61,900 bases of DNA from Phaeoceros laevis. Lineage: Eukaryota > Anthocerotophyta > Anthocerotopsida > Notothyladales. Below the pieces are notes generated by a model. It had not been told where the DNA came from, searched no databases, and was given only the letters and a program-made list of their open reading frames with translations. Shown piece after piece: positions 34,286-46,469 of the stretch; within the stretch, counting starts at the first letter, position 1, and every line of letters starts with the position of its first letter. The position numbers were made by a program, and so were the translations under genes. The DNA lies in the NCBI GenBank assembly GCA_049999765.1, contig JBNGIQ010009287.1, positions 100,214 to 162,113 of the forward strand, read 5' to 3'.

Positions 34286-34770
34286 CTATTTGGTGGTTGC
34301 TTTGCAGAAAATGGAGCGCAGCTCGATAGATGCTATGAACGTAGTTAACATTTTTGTGTGTGGGTGCTCAGCATCGAGTAGATCGATATTAAAATCACCG
34401 ACCACAGTAGTTGGAGTTGTGGCTAGTAAGGCTTGGATTGTTGTGCGCAAGTGGTAGAAGAAGTTGGGTATTTCTGATCTTGGGGATTGACAACGCGTTA
34501 TGATGTTAAGAAGGATGGTTGAATGCAACACAATAGTAAAAGCCATATACTCAATATCTTTTGCACGAACGTGCAGATATGTGTATCCCATTTTCATGAA
34601 GCACTAATAATCTGTGACCCTATTCCGTATATAAAGATATTTGTATCGTGAATTGAGATTAGGAAGATTGGTGACTTCTTTACAAAGCTTGTCACATTCT
34701 TGTATACACAAGATATTTAAGGTCTGCAGGTCTGAATCTTTGAGTATGTCCATGTGGTGAACTGATAATG
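34286..34770 (-). pseudogene. Helentron-type endonuclease fragment
   Basis: The minus strand encodes an endonuclease/exonuclease/phosphatase-type domain broken by a stop: SDLQTLNILCIQECD near 34730, then KMGYTYLHVRAKDIEYMAF and TTVVGDFNIDLLDAEHPHTK. It lies directly downstream of the helicase fragment on the same strand, the order (helicase then endonuclease) found in Helentrons. A stray LINE endonuclease is the alternative. Confidence 0.55.
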
Positions 34771-34807
34771 TTCTTGGTTCAGAGACTTAATGATCAGATC
34801 CGTTCAA

Positions 34808-35197
34808 CTAAGAAGTGATAGATCCGCTATTTGGAGTGTCCAATTGGTTGTTGTTCACAGGCCATCCATTTCCTCGGCGACTTTTGCCGCAACTGTGAAA
34901 ATGGGAGCGGTCAATGGTGCTTCTAGATACAGGTCTTCTATCGTGCGTGTTCTGGACATCATTGTGTATGCAAGGCCATGAGCTTTGATATTTTGGGGAT
35001 CGAAGCAGAGTTTTTTCAATGTCAGACCAACAGCTTGATGCTCTGTGCGCCCAGCTGCGAGCTGGATCGGGAATTGTGTCCGAGTAGTTTTTTGTAGAAG
35101 GCATGACATCAAGGAACCTAGCCGAGCTGAGAGCACATTGTTGGGGTTCCAAACGCAGACCTTCCCTACCCCTTCGATGACCTACATAGACATGCAT
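34808..35197 (-). pseudogene. PIF1/Helitron-type helicase C-terminal fragment
   Basis: Minus-strand frames give RTQFPIQLAAGRTEHQAVGL then TLKKLCFDPQNIKAHGLAYT and MMSRTRTIEDLYLEAPLT. This is the end of a PIF1-like superfamily-1 helicase as in Helitrons and Helentrons (motif V Gln-Gly-Leu-Thr region and the AYxxxSRxRxxEDLYL block). Both ends are truncated and a frameshift lies inside. Confidence 0.7.
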
Positions 35198-35229
35198 ATC
35201 ATAAGCTTAAATCTCAATACACTGAGTTC

Positions 35230-35445
35230 TTTGCAGGCCTCAATATATTCATGATTGGCAATCTCTATCAACCACCTCTTGTGCTAGATACTTGGATCTT
35301 TGATGACACCAACACACTATTACTCAACAATGCTGTAATGTTCTGGCAGACACATGTATTATGCTATGAATTAAGTCAAGTAGTGTGTCAATCTGATCCA
35401 AACTTTGTGGCACTATTGAATAGAATGCGCACGATAGCATTGTGA
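35230..35445 (+). pseudogene. Helicase middle fragment in opposite orientation
   Basis: The plus strand reads FMIGNLYQPPLVLDTWIFDD, then FWQTHVLCYELSQVVCQSDP and NFVALLNRMRT. This matches the segment around motif III of Helitron/PIF1 helicases (GDxxQLPPV, ELxxxxRQxD, ALLNRxR). It is inverted relative to the C-terminal piece next to it, so the element has been rearranged. Confidence 0.6.
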
Positions 35446-36810
35446 GGGAGAGCATGCGCGGTGAGATGAGCGCCTTGGAACACGCGAGCAGGTGTATGAA
35501 GATGGGGCCGAAGAGTGGCGTGGCTAGCGAAGGCCGCCTGCCGGAAAATATGGTAGTGCCAGCTCAGGCACAGCTAGAGATTGTTCAGGAGAGTAATGAG
35601 ATGGAAACACAAAAAGACACCAATGCGGTGCACAAGGGGAGAGAGCTCTTGGTGGACAGCAACGCTGCCAAGGAAGGAGGAGTGTCGGGAGCCGTAAGAG
35701 CATAACAGAATGGGGGGAATACGAAGAAACAGGTTTTGCTGCAACTACCGATCATTATGCAGGATCCTGTAGGGATAATCCAACAAGCCAGGGGGAAGCT
35801 AAGGAACATGTAAGTACTTGGCAAAGTTGAGGGCGCACAGCCAAATGAGCGCGACCTGGAGGATTATGTGAGATAGGCAACGGGGTCATCACCTGTTTCA
35901 GTGTATGTAAAAGATGATTTTTCTTTTCACATCTGAATGTCGGATGTATCGGAAGCGGAAAGGGTGCTCCAAACTAGGGAGCCATACAAGGGCACTTTCC
36001 CATTGCACTTGGAGTAGTGAATGCTTGCTCTGGATCTTGAGAAGACCGAATTCTCAAAGAAGTTTGTGTGGGTCCAACTTCTTGGACTGAAGGTTGAATG
36101 CATTGATTTTGCTAACGAAATGGCAATAGCTATTGGGGAAGTCTTCATCAGACCGGCAAAGGAGGCGTTCTGGGGAAAACATGCAAAACCCAGGTATGGT
36201 GTCAAGGTCAAGGATATCGCTAACCTTCCTGAAGGTGTAATTGTACAATTCACGGAAGGGGAGGGGGGAGAACAGATATACCAGGCTTTTGACTACCCTG
36301 AACTCCCTACAAGGTGTCGATTATGTGGTAGTAAAGACCACTTACAAAGAAGTTGCCGTGCACAAAACCCATGGAAGATGAAACTGTTAGGGAAAGGGGG
36401 ACTCATAGAGCAAGGACAGATCATGCCTGGGTTTGAAGGTGCAAGGAGAACTTAGAAAACTCTAACGGTTGCAACAAACGTTGCCAACTGCAAAGTAGGG
36501 AAAACCTTGTATAAGGAGTTGTGCCAAGCTGAGATGACAGTGATTAAAGACGAAATCATTATATGGCGGCAAGGGTAGGATGTGGAAGAGATATGGATTC
36601 CCACGAACGAGAGGCAAACAGCATTCCCCTTGTGGGCAGTCCCGTATCCAAACCAGAAAAACGTCAACTTGGAGCAAACTTGGGAGCCAGCGGAACTGAA
36701 GATGAGGTCAATGATAATGCTGGATTTTCCAGAGTTAGAAAAAGATAAGGTGGAGCAAATGATTCAGCGAATGACAATGAAAGTAGTTGCACTCCAAATC
36801 CAATAGGATG
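35446..36810 (+). pseudogene. LINE ORF1 remnant with CCHC zinc knuckle
   Basis: The start of a plus-strand L1-type LINE. The longest frame (36021-36455, 144 codons) reads KFVWVQLLGLKVECIDFANE, then a zinc knuckle CRLCGSKDHLQRSC, as in plant L1 ORF1 proteins that bind the element RNA. The adjoining frames at 35442-35705 and 36563-36806 carry the rest, broken by frameshifts. Confidence 0.75.
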
Positions 36811-38650
36811 TGCAGTACCTTTATTTTGCAGGGGTGCTGCAGGTGGATGCGGAGTTTGATCAAACCCTAGGAAGAAAGAATCAATGGTCCAGCAAAAAGA
36901 AAATCAAATAACAGATCAGAGATGGACAAAGGGTGAGAGGGACGGTACCTCTTAGCACAAGGATGTCGTCAAAAGCACTAGCTGAACACATCGAGTGGAA
37001 GGAGAACATCAGCATTACAGTACCAGGACATGTCATCGTCAAAAGCAAAGGGGACGTGATGTAAGAGAGAAGAGAGGAAAAAATAAAACGTAAGATGGAC
37101 GAGAGCGAAGGTAAAACAGCGAATCAGAAGTCAAGGGATGGAAAAAAGGGAAAAGAAGAATGGAGGGTGGTTACCCGGAAGAGCAGCCCATCAAAAGCAA
37201 CAAAAACATATCAGTTACCTCTGAGCAGGAAGTACTAATGGAGGAGGCCGTTGGGAAGGAGCTCCAGTTGCAACCTAACAAAATGGACTAGGCTCGGAAG
37301 GAAGGCATAATGAAATGTCTAGAGAAATGAGATCGCTTGACCAACAGAAGATGGCCTCCTTGCAGCAGGAGAGAGCATCAGAAAATGGAGAGGGGGTAGC
37401 ACGTACCCCGAAAGTGGTGAAACGACTAGCGAAGGAGAATGAAGAGGATAACATAAACATTTTTTGTTTGCAGGATGTTGAAAACCAAGGAGCTAACGAG
37501 GAGTACATACCTAAACTACTCATGTTGGATGCATGAGGTGATGAGAATATCATAAATCTGAATGGCATGGAGTGGGATAGGGCGCAAGGAGTGGCAAAAA
37601 GATCGCGAGAACTCCATTCTCCACAGAATAATAGGGTGGAACCCATAGATTCTGTTGAGAAAGTGAATGTAGCCCGCCTGAAGCATCCACCCCCACAGCT
37701 ATCAAGAGAACACGGCCACAACCTGCCAGTTTCGAGACGATCCAGGAGGAACAAGGTATGGAAGGCCTGGGAGAGATAGGGGGACAAATGACGAATCCAT
37801 CAGACACCTGGCCAGGGACCACCCAGATCTAAGAGCGGAAATCATTGAGGATGAATCAATACCAAGAGATCTGAGGGACCTGGAGGATAACTGGATAAAG
37901 GAAGGGCCTAGCTATGATAACACCCCCCAAAAACACCTACAACAAGGGGATTTTGAGGACATCCACTGGCTCGAGATAATTGTGCTCAAAGGTGACACAG
38001 AGGAACAATACATGCTGGTTGAAGAAGGCGATACAAGGGGGTTCCAGCTACTACAGCTATGGACAAATGAAACCTCTAATGGGAAGGTGGTGAGTGAGGT
38101 GTTTAGCCGCCTCATCAAAAATGGAGGGATTATCTCGAATAATGTGGATGAATCAGTTATGGAGATCAAGCTGCACAAACAAAGTGGAGTGAACACGAGA
38201 GTTGAAGTTCTAATTGCCAACGATGTGAAAGAGCATTCATGAGTATGTTACTGACTATTGGAAATGGTTGAGCAAGGATGTGGACAGTGAAATAATAACA
38301 AAGCTCACGGCCAGAAAGTCGGAAATAGGCGTGGTAACAAAGGTGGTGAAGAAAAAGAAGACACCCTCACCTGTGAAGGAGACATCGAAAGCGAGATCAG
38401 AAACAATAGGGGTGGTGAGAATCACGAGAGCAAAAGCAAAATGAACAATGACAAGCGACCCGTTGACCCCCTTGCAGGAAAAAGGCATCAATGAAGGCAG
38501 TCAAAATCCACGGACGGGTAAGGCCATTACAGGCCCAATCAAGAAGGGGAGGAAGAAGCAGCAACTAGCAGGTAAAAAAGGGATCAGTACCTGAACAGAG
38601 GATAGCAGAACAAGTATACTGCTAAATAGTGTAAGAGGAGCGAAGACACA
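36811..38650 (+). pseudogene. LINE region between ORF1 and ORF2, degraded
   Basis: Purine-rich, Lys/Glu-coding sequence with broken frames. The clearest piece (37982-38242) reads LKGDTEEQYMLVEEGDTRGF then LLQLWTNETSNGKVVSEVFS. I do not recognise this domain. It probably belongs to the C-terminal part of ORF1. Confidence 0.45.
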
Positions 38651-38658
38651 AGCAAGAA

Positions 38659-41600
38659 ATGAATTATGACTTCAAAAAGCAGAAGCGGCAGCAACTCCAA
38701 GTAATTTCCTGGAATGTTAGAGGTCTAGGAGACTATAGAAATGCCAATAGTAAAGTGAGACAAATCAATAACTTCATCAACACGCAGACTGATCGGGATG
38801 TCTTAATGATCCAAAAACACAAGCTCACGGCATCCAAAATTAATGAGGTTCTAAGGATATACATGCCCCAAGGTAAGACATGGTGGGTTCCTGCAGACGA
38901 GACCAGGGGTGGAGTAGCGATTATAATAAGAAGTGAAATTGTTGACAAGGTCACAACCATGGGCCAGGATACTAGCAAGAGGTTTATGTGGATACAAATC
39001 ACGTTGGACACAAGAGAAGTGGGCATTTGTAACGTATATGCACCATGTGAGTCAACAGCAAGATGAAGAACATGGAGCATCTGGAATGGAGGCACATCTT
39101 GATGAAGAGAAGAAATGGATGGTTAGGGGTGACTTCAACTTCGTTGAAAGCAGCCTGGACAAGGAGGGAGGCACTCAACCGAACCAGACATGTGTCTCCA
39201 TTCGCTGGCAAACTCTCAAAGACACAACCCTTCAAATTGTACATCCCTAGAGGACAAACCCTGCACAAAAATCAAGGTACTCAATCAACTTTAGTTGGTC
39301 CAACGATAGGGCAGACCCTGATGCTTTTATCACTAGTAGATTGGATATGATCTACATACCGTCTAGATAGTTGGCAAGAGCGTGTAGATAGCTACGGGAT
39401 TGTGCCTGGGACAGCCCAGTTAGATCACACCCCTGTACTACTGAACATGAATCTGAGTGACCATGGACTTGAGAGGCCGAATGTGGACAAGAGAATGTGG
39501 CGACTAAACATGGATTTGTTGAAGTACCCTGAGGTCCTGGAGAAGGTAACGGGACTGTGGAAACAACAACAAGATGATCCCAGTAAGTCAGGACTGGCAA
39601 AAATGATGTGTGCTATGTACAGACTGTGAAGATACCTGAGGGAGATAGGCAGACAGAAGGCGAAAGAGGCACAGCAAGAGGAAGAGGAGGCAAGAAGCAG
39701 GGTCACACACTTGGAGCATGAGGCAGAACGAAGAAGCTCCTGTAGTGCACAAACTCTGAGAGATAAAGAAGAGGCAAAAGTCAGACTCCAAAGTCTAGAA
39801 CACCAGAGGGCACAAGACTGGTACCAAAGAGCAAAAATTAAATGGGCTACGGAGGGGGACATACCTCAAAAAGTTTTTCTTTTCCAGATTAAGGCAGAAA
39901 AAGGTGTAAGAATACCATCCCTCCTCTCCCGGACAAGGATGGTGTTATCCAAAGTGAACATGTAGATCTGAAGAAGATGATTGAAGACCACTTTAGTAGC
40001 TTTCTGAAAGGAGAGGACAAAGCACCAAGGTGGGAGGAGAAGTGGAGGAACTACGAAAACTTCCCTAGACGTGTCAGTTAGGAACAAATGGAGATCTTGG
40101 ACGCTGACATCACGGAAGAGGAGATTAGAACCGCTTTGCAGATCATGCCGAATGGCAAAAGCCCGGGGCTGGATGGATTCCCCAAGGAATTCTTCCTATG
40201 GGGCTGGAAATTCATTAAAAAGATTTTGATGGAGGCACTCAGACAGGTTTGGACAGATGGTACCATGGGTGAGGAACTCAACGAAAGTCTAATTGCACTT
40301 GCACCGAAACCCAAAGCGGAAACTGGAATAAAGTATTAGAGACCGCTATCGTTGCTTACCACCTTCTACAAAATGATCTCCAAAGTGTTGGCACATAGGA
40401 TCACACCTTTCATGGACAAACGAGTGTAAAAAGGACAGAGGGGCTTCATCAAGGGGAGATGCATACTAGATAATGTGCTACTAGTTCGGGAGGCCAAGTG
40501 GTGGTTCCAAAAAATGAATACCCCTGCAGTGGTGATTTCATTAGATTTTGAAATTTTAAGCATACGATAGTGTTCAATGGTACTTCATGTGGAGTTTTTT
40601 GAGAAAGTATGGCTTTGGGCCTAAGTACCTGAGGTGGATTGGCATCCTGGCAGAAGATGCTGGAGACAGAGTGGATGTAAATGGGGATATCACGAATAGA
40701 ATCCCGATCAGCAAAGCAGTACGCCAAAGGGACCTGCTGTCACCAGCACTCTTCGTCATTATGACGGATTTTCTAATCTGGAGGCTCAAAGACAAAAAGG
40801 AGGTCAGAGGAATTAGGGACCCAGATGATAATGAAATCAAAGTTTCGGGCTTCGCAGATGATACGCTTATGCTGCTGGAGCCCTCACCTGAATCTTTAGA
40901 GGTAGCCATGGAAGTGACGGAAGAGTACAGCACCCTATCGGGCTCTAAAGTCAACTGGGAGAAAACAAGGATGTTGTGTCTGAATCTGGACGAACCTCCA
41001 GACTGCCTGCATCACATCACAAGGATAACAGGGAACAATTCTCACCCATATTTGGAGCTGCCACTGAAAGAGGGGGAGGAAAATGCAGAAATTAGTAAAC
41101 AAATTTGTTTGAAGTTCATCAAGAAAGCCCGGAGCATGCAGTTGATGGAGCTCTCATTGGCAGTGAGAGTGCTTGCAATTAACCATATACTTACAGCCAC
41201 ACTTTGGTATTTTGTGTTTGCATGGGCTCCAACGGAAGCAGATCTGAAAAGGCTTCAACAAATTATAATGTGATTCAAATATAAGTAACCTTAGCATAGG
41301 AGAGTAGGAAAAACACAAGTGAGGGCTTAAAAAACCCTCCTAAATGTATTCTGTTTTTGTTTACTTATAAAGTGCCTAAGTCGCCAAAAAAAAAAAATGA
41401 GATTCTTGTGGAACAAACGTGTGGATACACCTTCTTCTATCCATAAAGTGGCATGGAACCACCTAACTCAGCCCAAGGAGGCAGGAGGATTAAGGTTGGT
41501 AGACCCAATTCAGAAAGCTAAGGTACTTCATGGACAGTGGATTCTTAAGGCGCTCCCACCGACAGCATACCCATGGAAATCCTACATCACTAGAAGGTTG

Positions 41601-41670
41601 GCGTCTATTAATCAGTGTTGTCAAGGAAGGGACGGAGTCAATACCTCACCTTTTTGCTGGAAAATCTAGG
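38659..41670 (+). pseudogene. LINE ORF2: endonuclease and reverse transcriptase, decayed
   Basis: ORF2 of the same L1-type LINE. The endonuclease (38659-39340) reads VISWNVRGLGDYRN, MIQKHKL, then GICNVYAPC and GDFNFVESSLDKEGG. A charged linker follows, then RT blocks NGKSPGLDGFPKEFF (about 40150), RPLSLLTTFYKMISKVLAHR, GFIKGRCILDNVL, VRQRDLLSPALFVIM and the catalytic SGFADDTLMLLE (about 40850). FLWNKRV...HKVAWNHLTQ lies beyond a 120-bp insertion. Several stops and frameshifts make it inactive. Confidence 0.85.
41277..41396 (+). mobile_element. 120-bp poly(A)-ending retroposed insert in the LINE
   Basis: Between LINE residues QQIIM and RFLWNK lies a 120-bp insert ending in a run of about 12 A. 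It is flanked by ATGTGATTC (41268-41276) and ATGAGATTC (41397-41405), a target duplication with one change. A poly(A) tail with a 9-bp duplication indicates target-primed reverse transcription of a short RNA, a SINE or truncated LINE product. Confidence 0.65.
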
Positions 41671-42650
41671 GTTAGAGAGCACGTGAGATCTCCACTCTAG
41701 AGGGCGACCTAGAAGAGATGGAAGGAATTGAAGCAGCTGTTAATCTGGGTACCACCTAAAAACAGAGATGAAGCAGCATGTGCCAAATTGCAAGGACACG
41801 GCCAAGTGTGGGAACATGATTCAGCAAAACAAATGAAACGGTCTCGCAGGCTTAAGGATGCTGCTTGACAGGGTTTGACAAACCTGGGTGACGCATGGGA
41901 CTGGCAATTGGACAGATGGCGTACAGCACATGAGATAACCAATGAGTTTAAAGTTCCTTACAACTGCACAAAGATGATTGAAGGGAACATCAGTCAAGGT
42001 ATGAAGGAGTAGTTCAAAACAGCGATGAGTAAAGAGACCAAGCTGAAGAAAAGGGAATGGTACACAGACCTGCTGAGCAAACAGAGAGAGGTGTTTCTTC
42101 TCCAGCAAGGGCGTTGCTTCTTATGAGAACACAACGCAATCAGGCAATAGTGTTGGAGTACTACAAATAACCTCCTCAAATACATACATACATACAACCG
42201 AAGAGCAATGTAGTGGTGAGCACTAGAATGGCATTCACAGTTCTGTCTGAAAACCTGGCGCCCATCATTGTACTGCATAAAATGGAGAAGATAAAATGGT
42301 TGTTAGGCAGCAAGCTACAAATGTGCTCGAGTATGCACAATTCAGACAAAGTTTGGCACGAAGCAACAATTGTGTCACAGCAGGAAGTGATGGTGCCAGA
42401 TGGTGGTGGCCTGCAGGGACGAAGAAAAACCAAAAGAGAGTGTCACTATTTAACTACCAGACGAATCGACTTTATAAGTTGCTAATCAATGCGTACAAAC
42501 CCAAGAGTAGGAAACCCATGGTATCTACCTGGGAAATAGCAGAATGGAAGCTGAAGAAAATCCTAAGGTAGATGCAGGTGATATGGGCTACCCTAACTTT
42601 ACCCCCTTATAACTTTTGTATTTTTTAATGAACTTTTTTTTTATACACGT
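41671..42650 (+). pseudogene. LINE ORF2 C-terminus and 3' end
   Basis: Heavily broken frames continue the LINE (YKLLINAYKPKSRKPMVSTW at about 42480). The 3' end is suggested by a CCCCCTTATAACTTTTGTA stretch and a T-rich tract at 42605-42645, resembling plant L1 3' UTRs. Confidence 0.5.
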
Positions 42651-42791
42651 TGAGCTCAGGGTGGAGACATGTTCCACACTTACTTTGGGAACAATCTGTT
42701 GAATATTACAGATACTATTAAAGAGAGACGGGAAAATTGATCAGAGTAGGGGATTTGGGCCAGTTTATATGGGCCAGGGCTAGTCTATATG
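42651..42791. other. Left target flank of the chromovirus
   Basis: Short noncoding segment with TATGGGCCAG-type repeats that continues after the element at 48186 (TATGGGCCAGTTGGGCCC). The two halves were one sequence before the Ty3/gypsy insertion; their origin is not recognised. Confidence 0.5.
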
Positions 42792-43036
42792 TGTTACAGA
42801 GGAAGAACGCCCCCCTTGAGCAGCGTATTCACTTTATTAAATAGTCACACCATACCGTCTTTTACGGGCTAAAGCTTAGCCCGTAAATGTAGCTAGCTCG
42901 TGAGAGGGCGCGATTCACAAATGATCCCGAAGTACTCGGGATGCCATGCTGGTCACGCCTAGGCCGCACCGGCCTTATCATTATGCTTATCACTCAAAAG
43001 CCACTCAAAGCCTATCTAAGTCATAAGGCTGTAACA
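42792..43036 (-). repeat. Chromovirus 3' LTR
   Basis: 245 bp, TGTTACAG...TAACA, at the 3' end relative to the minus-strand coding. It differs from the other LTR at four places (one A/T and three T/C). No clear polypurine tract lies next to it: the adjacent minus-strand sequence is C-rich (CCCAACCCCCCCGGAGTAGT). Confidence 0.92.
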
Positions 43037-43620
43037 ACTACTCCGGGGGGGTTGGGCTTCGTCCTCGAAGCCAGGCACCGAGATGCCGTGCAAACTAACG
43101 TACTCCCGAAGCAGATCCTGCGCATGTGTAAGGTTAGCCAATGGCTCCCATGTCGCATCATTGAGAGGGTAACCTTTCCACAACACTAAAAATTGCCATT
43201 GACGTCGAACTCGCCGGTGCTGAAGCAGCTGCTCTACCTCAAACTCAGGTTCCCCGTATGAAAAATCAGTTGGGGGCCGGGTTGGCGGATCTCCACGATA
43301 TGGCATCAACAGCGATGTGTGGAACACATCATGAATCCGGCTTCCAGGGGGGAGCTGAATTTGAAACGCTGCTGGCCCAACCACCTTAACGACCGGGTAT
43401 GGGCCAATCCATCTGCCTACAAGCTTGCGGACACCACCCACAGTCTGCAAATTTTTGGTTGACAACATTACTAAATCCCCTTCTTGAAAAGTCTGAGGTC
43501 GGCGGTGACGATTAGCCTGCTGCGCCTGCCGATTATTAGCCTCCTGGGCATGCCGCCTAGCAAGCTGCAGGGCTTCTACCCTGGCACGCAAGTATCAGTC
43601 GCTGCAGGAACCCGGCCACG
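43016..43620 (-). pseudogene. Chromovirus integrase C-terminus and chromodomain
   Basis: The open frame reads through the GPYPV-type integrase C-terminal segment (LVGRWIGPYPVVKVVGPAAF), VFHTSLLMPYRG, and a chromodomain (EVEQLLQHRRVRRQWQFLVL then WKGYPLNDATWEPLANL), the module that directs chromoviruses to modified histones. It is separated from the integrase core by a frameshift near 43590. Confidence 0.88.
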
Positions 43621-44815
43621 GACCGGAACAATAGCTGTAAGCAAAGTCCGAGGTCGAGATCCATTCAAACAGAAAGGGGGGACTCCAGTAGCAGCATTGG
43701 GCGCATTGTTAAATGCAAATTCTACAAAGTGCAAAAACTTTTCCCACTGGTCTTATTTAGCACTTACATAAGCCCTCAACATCTCCTCCACGGTCTGATT
43801 GGAGCGCTCCGTTGCTCCGTCCGTCTGAGGGTGAAAGGCTGTGGACAAATACAACTTGGTTCTCAGTCCCTGATGCACCGCCTGCCAGAAATTTGATGTA
43901 AAATGAGGGTCCCTATCAGAAATTATAGAGCCTGGAAGCCCATGCAATCGATATACATTGCGCATAAAAAGATCAACTGCTTGCTCAGCAGTGCAAGTGT
44001 CCTTGGTGGGCACTAGATGAATCATGCGAGACATCTTGTCTACAAAAACTAAAATTGCATTGTAACCTTCGCTAGTTGCAGGCAATCCAACAATGAAGTC
44101 CATACTAATATGCTCCCAAGGGACAAGAGGGATGGGCATTGGCTGAAGAAGCCCACCTAGTCGGAGCCTGGATGCCTTTATGCGCTGACACACATCACAG
44201 GTTGCCACAAAATTCTTGACATCTACTTTGAGCTCCTTCCAGTAGTAAGTATCTATCAAGGCTGCAATTGTCCTGCCCACGCCTTGGTGTGCTGCAGAAG
44301 GCACCTCATGTGCTTCTTGAAGTAGTCCAAGTCTGACATGTGGCAGGTTAGGCACATACAACTTGCCATGAAAAAACAGCAAATCATCTTCCTTCTCCCA
44401 GCCTGGTTCATTGTTCCGAATAGCCCTGGCTGCCTCGCGAGCCTCCACATCCACTGCTAGAGCATCCACAATTTCCTGCTTCCATCCAGGCTGCAATTCC
44501 CAAGTGGTAGTGATCTGATTGAGACGCACACGACTAAGAGCATCAGCTACTTTGTTCTCACTACCCTGCGTGTATTTCACTTCAAAGGAAAATTGCTGAA
44601 AGAACTCCAGCCACCTTGCCTGTTTACGAGACAAAGTGGGCTGAGTCTGAAGATAGCGCAATGGACTGTGATCTGTTTCTAATACAAAAGGAGCACCTTC
44701 AATGAAACAGCGCCATTATTTTAAAGCCAATACCTGGGCCAATGCCTCCTTTTCATGAGTCGACCAATTAATCTCCGCACCCTTCAGTTTCGTGCTGAAG
44801 AAGGCAACTGGCTAC
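43592..44815 (-). pseudogene. Chromovirus RNase H end and integrase
   Basis: The frame has stops at 44812-44814, 44716-44718 and 43753-43755. RNase H remnant ETDHSPLRYL lies between the first two. The integrase has the zinc-binding HEVPSAAH...CDVCQ and the D,D35E core (ISMDFIVGLP, IISDRDPHF, HPQTDGATERSNQTVEEM). The last stop falls shortly after the core. Confidence 0.88.
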
Positions 44816-46407
44816 ATCCCCCGGCCTTGGTCCTGCTGCAATACCGCCCCAACAGCTAAGTCAGAGGCATCAGTTGCTATAACGAATGGATATTTAGCAT
44901 CAGGGTAGATGAGCACAGGTGCTGTAGTAATTGCCTGTTTGAGTGCCTCGAAGCTGGCTTGCTGATCCTTGCCCCAAATCCAGGTCCGCTTGTGCTGTAG
45001 TAGACCAGTAAGTGGAGCAGCCAGCTGTGCAAAGCCTCCAACGAATTTCCTATAGTAGGACGCAAGACCTAGGAAAGATTGGACATCAGCAACCTGTCTG
45101 GGAGTAGGCCATTCCCTGACTACTTTTACTTTGCCTGGATCCATATTAATACCATCCTGGTTAACTATATGCCCTAAATACTCTAAGCTGGTACTCATAA
45201 ACTCACATTTGGTGATGTTGGCGTATAATGTATTCTCTCGCAGCCGTTGTAGGACCTCCCGCAGCTTCACATAATGCTCGGCTTTAGTCCTGTTATAGAC
45301 CAGAACATCGTCTAAATAGACCATCACCCCTTGATTAAGCAAATCACCAAATACCTCATTCATCAGGCCTTGAAATGTAGCAGGTGAGTTTGTCATGCCA
45401 AAACTGAGTATCAGCCATTCATAATGGCCATAACGAGTGTTAAAAGCAGTTTTCTCCACATCCTCTGGCCGAACACGTATTTGATGATAACCAGAAGCAA
45501 GGTCAAGCTTGGAGAAATACCTGGCCCCTGTCAGATTCTCTAAAAGTTTGTCGATGCGTGGCAAAGGGAAGCTGTTTCTCTTTGTGATGCTGTTCAAGCC
45601 ACGGTAGTCAATACACATCCTAAGCCCTCCATTTTTCTTTTTAGTAAAAAGGATGGGAGCACCATAGGGAGACCTGGACGGTCGGATGTGTCCTCGCTGC
45701 AGAAGTCCCTCAATCTGAGTGCGTGCCTCCTGTAACTCTGCTGAAGACATGCGGTAGACTGGCCGGTAAGGAGGCTTATGCTCCCATGGGAGCGGCTCGA
45801 TTCTGTGGTCACAATCTCTACTGGGAGGCAGGCCGATAGGTAAGTTCTCCACCAAGACATCTTTGTACTCCATTAAAATCTCCTGCAATGTCTTGTCACT
45901 GGTGCTGTTAGAATCTGGCGGGCTACTGCCCTTCTCCCTAATCATGAAAAGAAAGCACTCAGTGCCCTGCTTCTTAAGATCCCGGTTTATGGCCTGGGTG
46001 CTCACATGGTGAATCTGAGGGCGTTTTGGTTGTGTTACCTTGCAAGGTCGCTGCCCTATGATCACAACCATCTGTCCTCCCAGTGTGAGCATCAACTCCC
46101 GACTGTCCCATGTAACTGCTGGGTTGTGGTATTCCAACCATGGCATGCCCAGAATGGCGTCATAGCCATTGTTAAGGGTGGTTGCTACAAACTTCAGTCG
46201 CTCCCTATGCTCCCCCAGCCGGATATTCAGACTCTTGCTCAGCCGTGAAGGTTGGGCAGCAACACTGCCATCCCCAAAGCTCACCGTTCCACACTCTTCT
46301 GACGTTAGAAAGCCATGTTTGCGTGCAAACTGCAAAGAAATGAAATTGCTAGTTGCGCCACAATCAACTAAAAACACACAATCCCTCCCGTTCACCTTCC
46401 CATCCAC
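44812..46407 (-). pseudogene. Chromovirus protease and reverse transcriptase
   Basis: A 531-codon open frame: the retropepsin motif VDCGATSNFIS near the start, RT with LDLASGYHQIRV and the catalytic YLDDVLVYNR (near 45300), then the start of RNase H (FVIATDASDLAVGAVL). It ends at a TAG inside RNase H. The frame itself is intact for about 1.6 kb. Confidence 0.92.
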
Positions 46408-46469
46408 TTTGAAGAGGCTGCAAATTCGTGGACAACCCTCTTCACGGGGTTTTTGCCCTCCCTCAGCCC

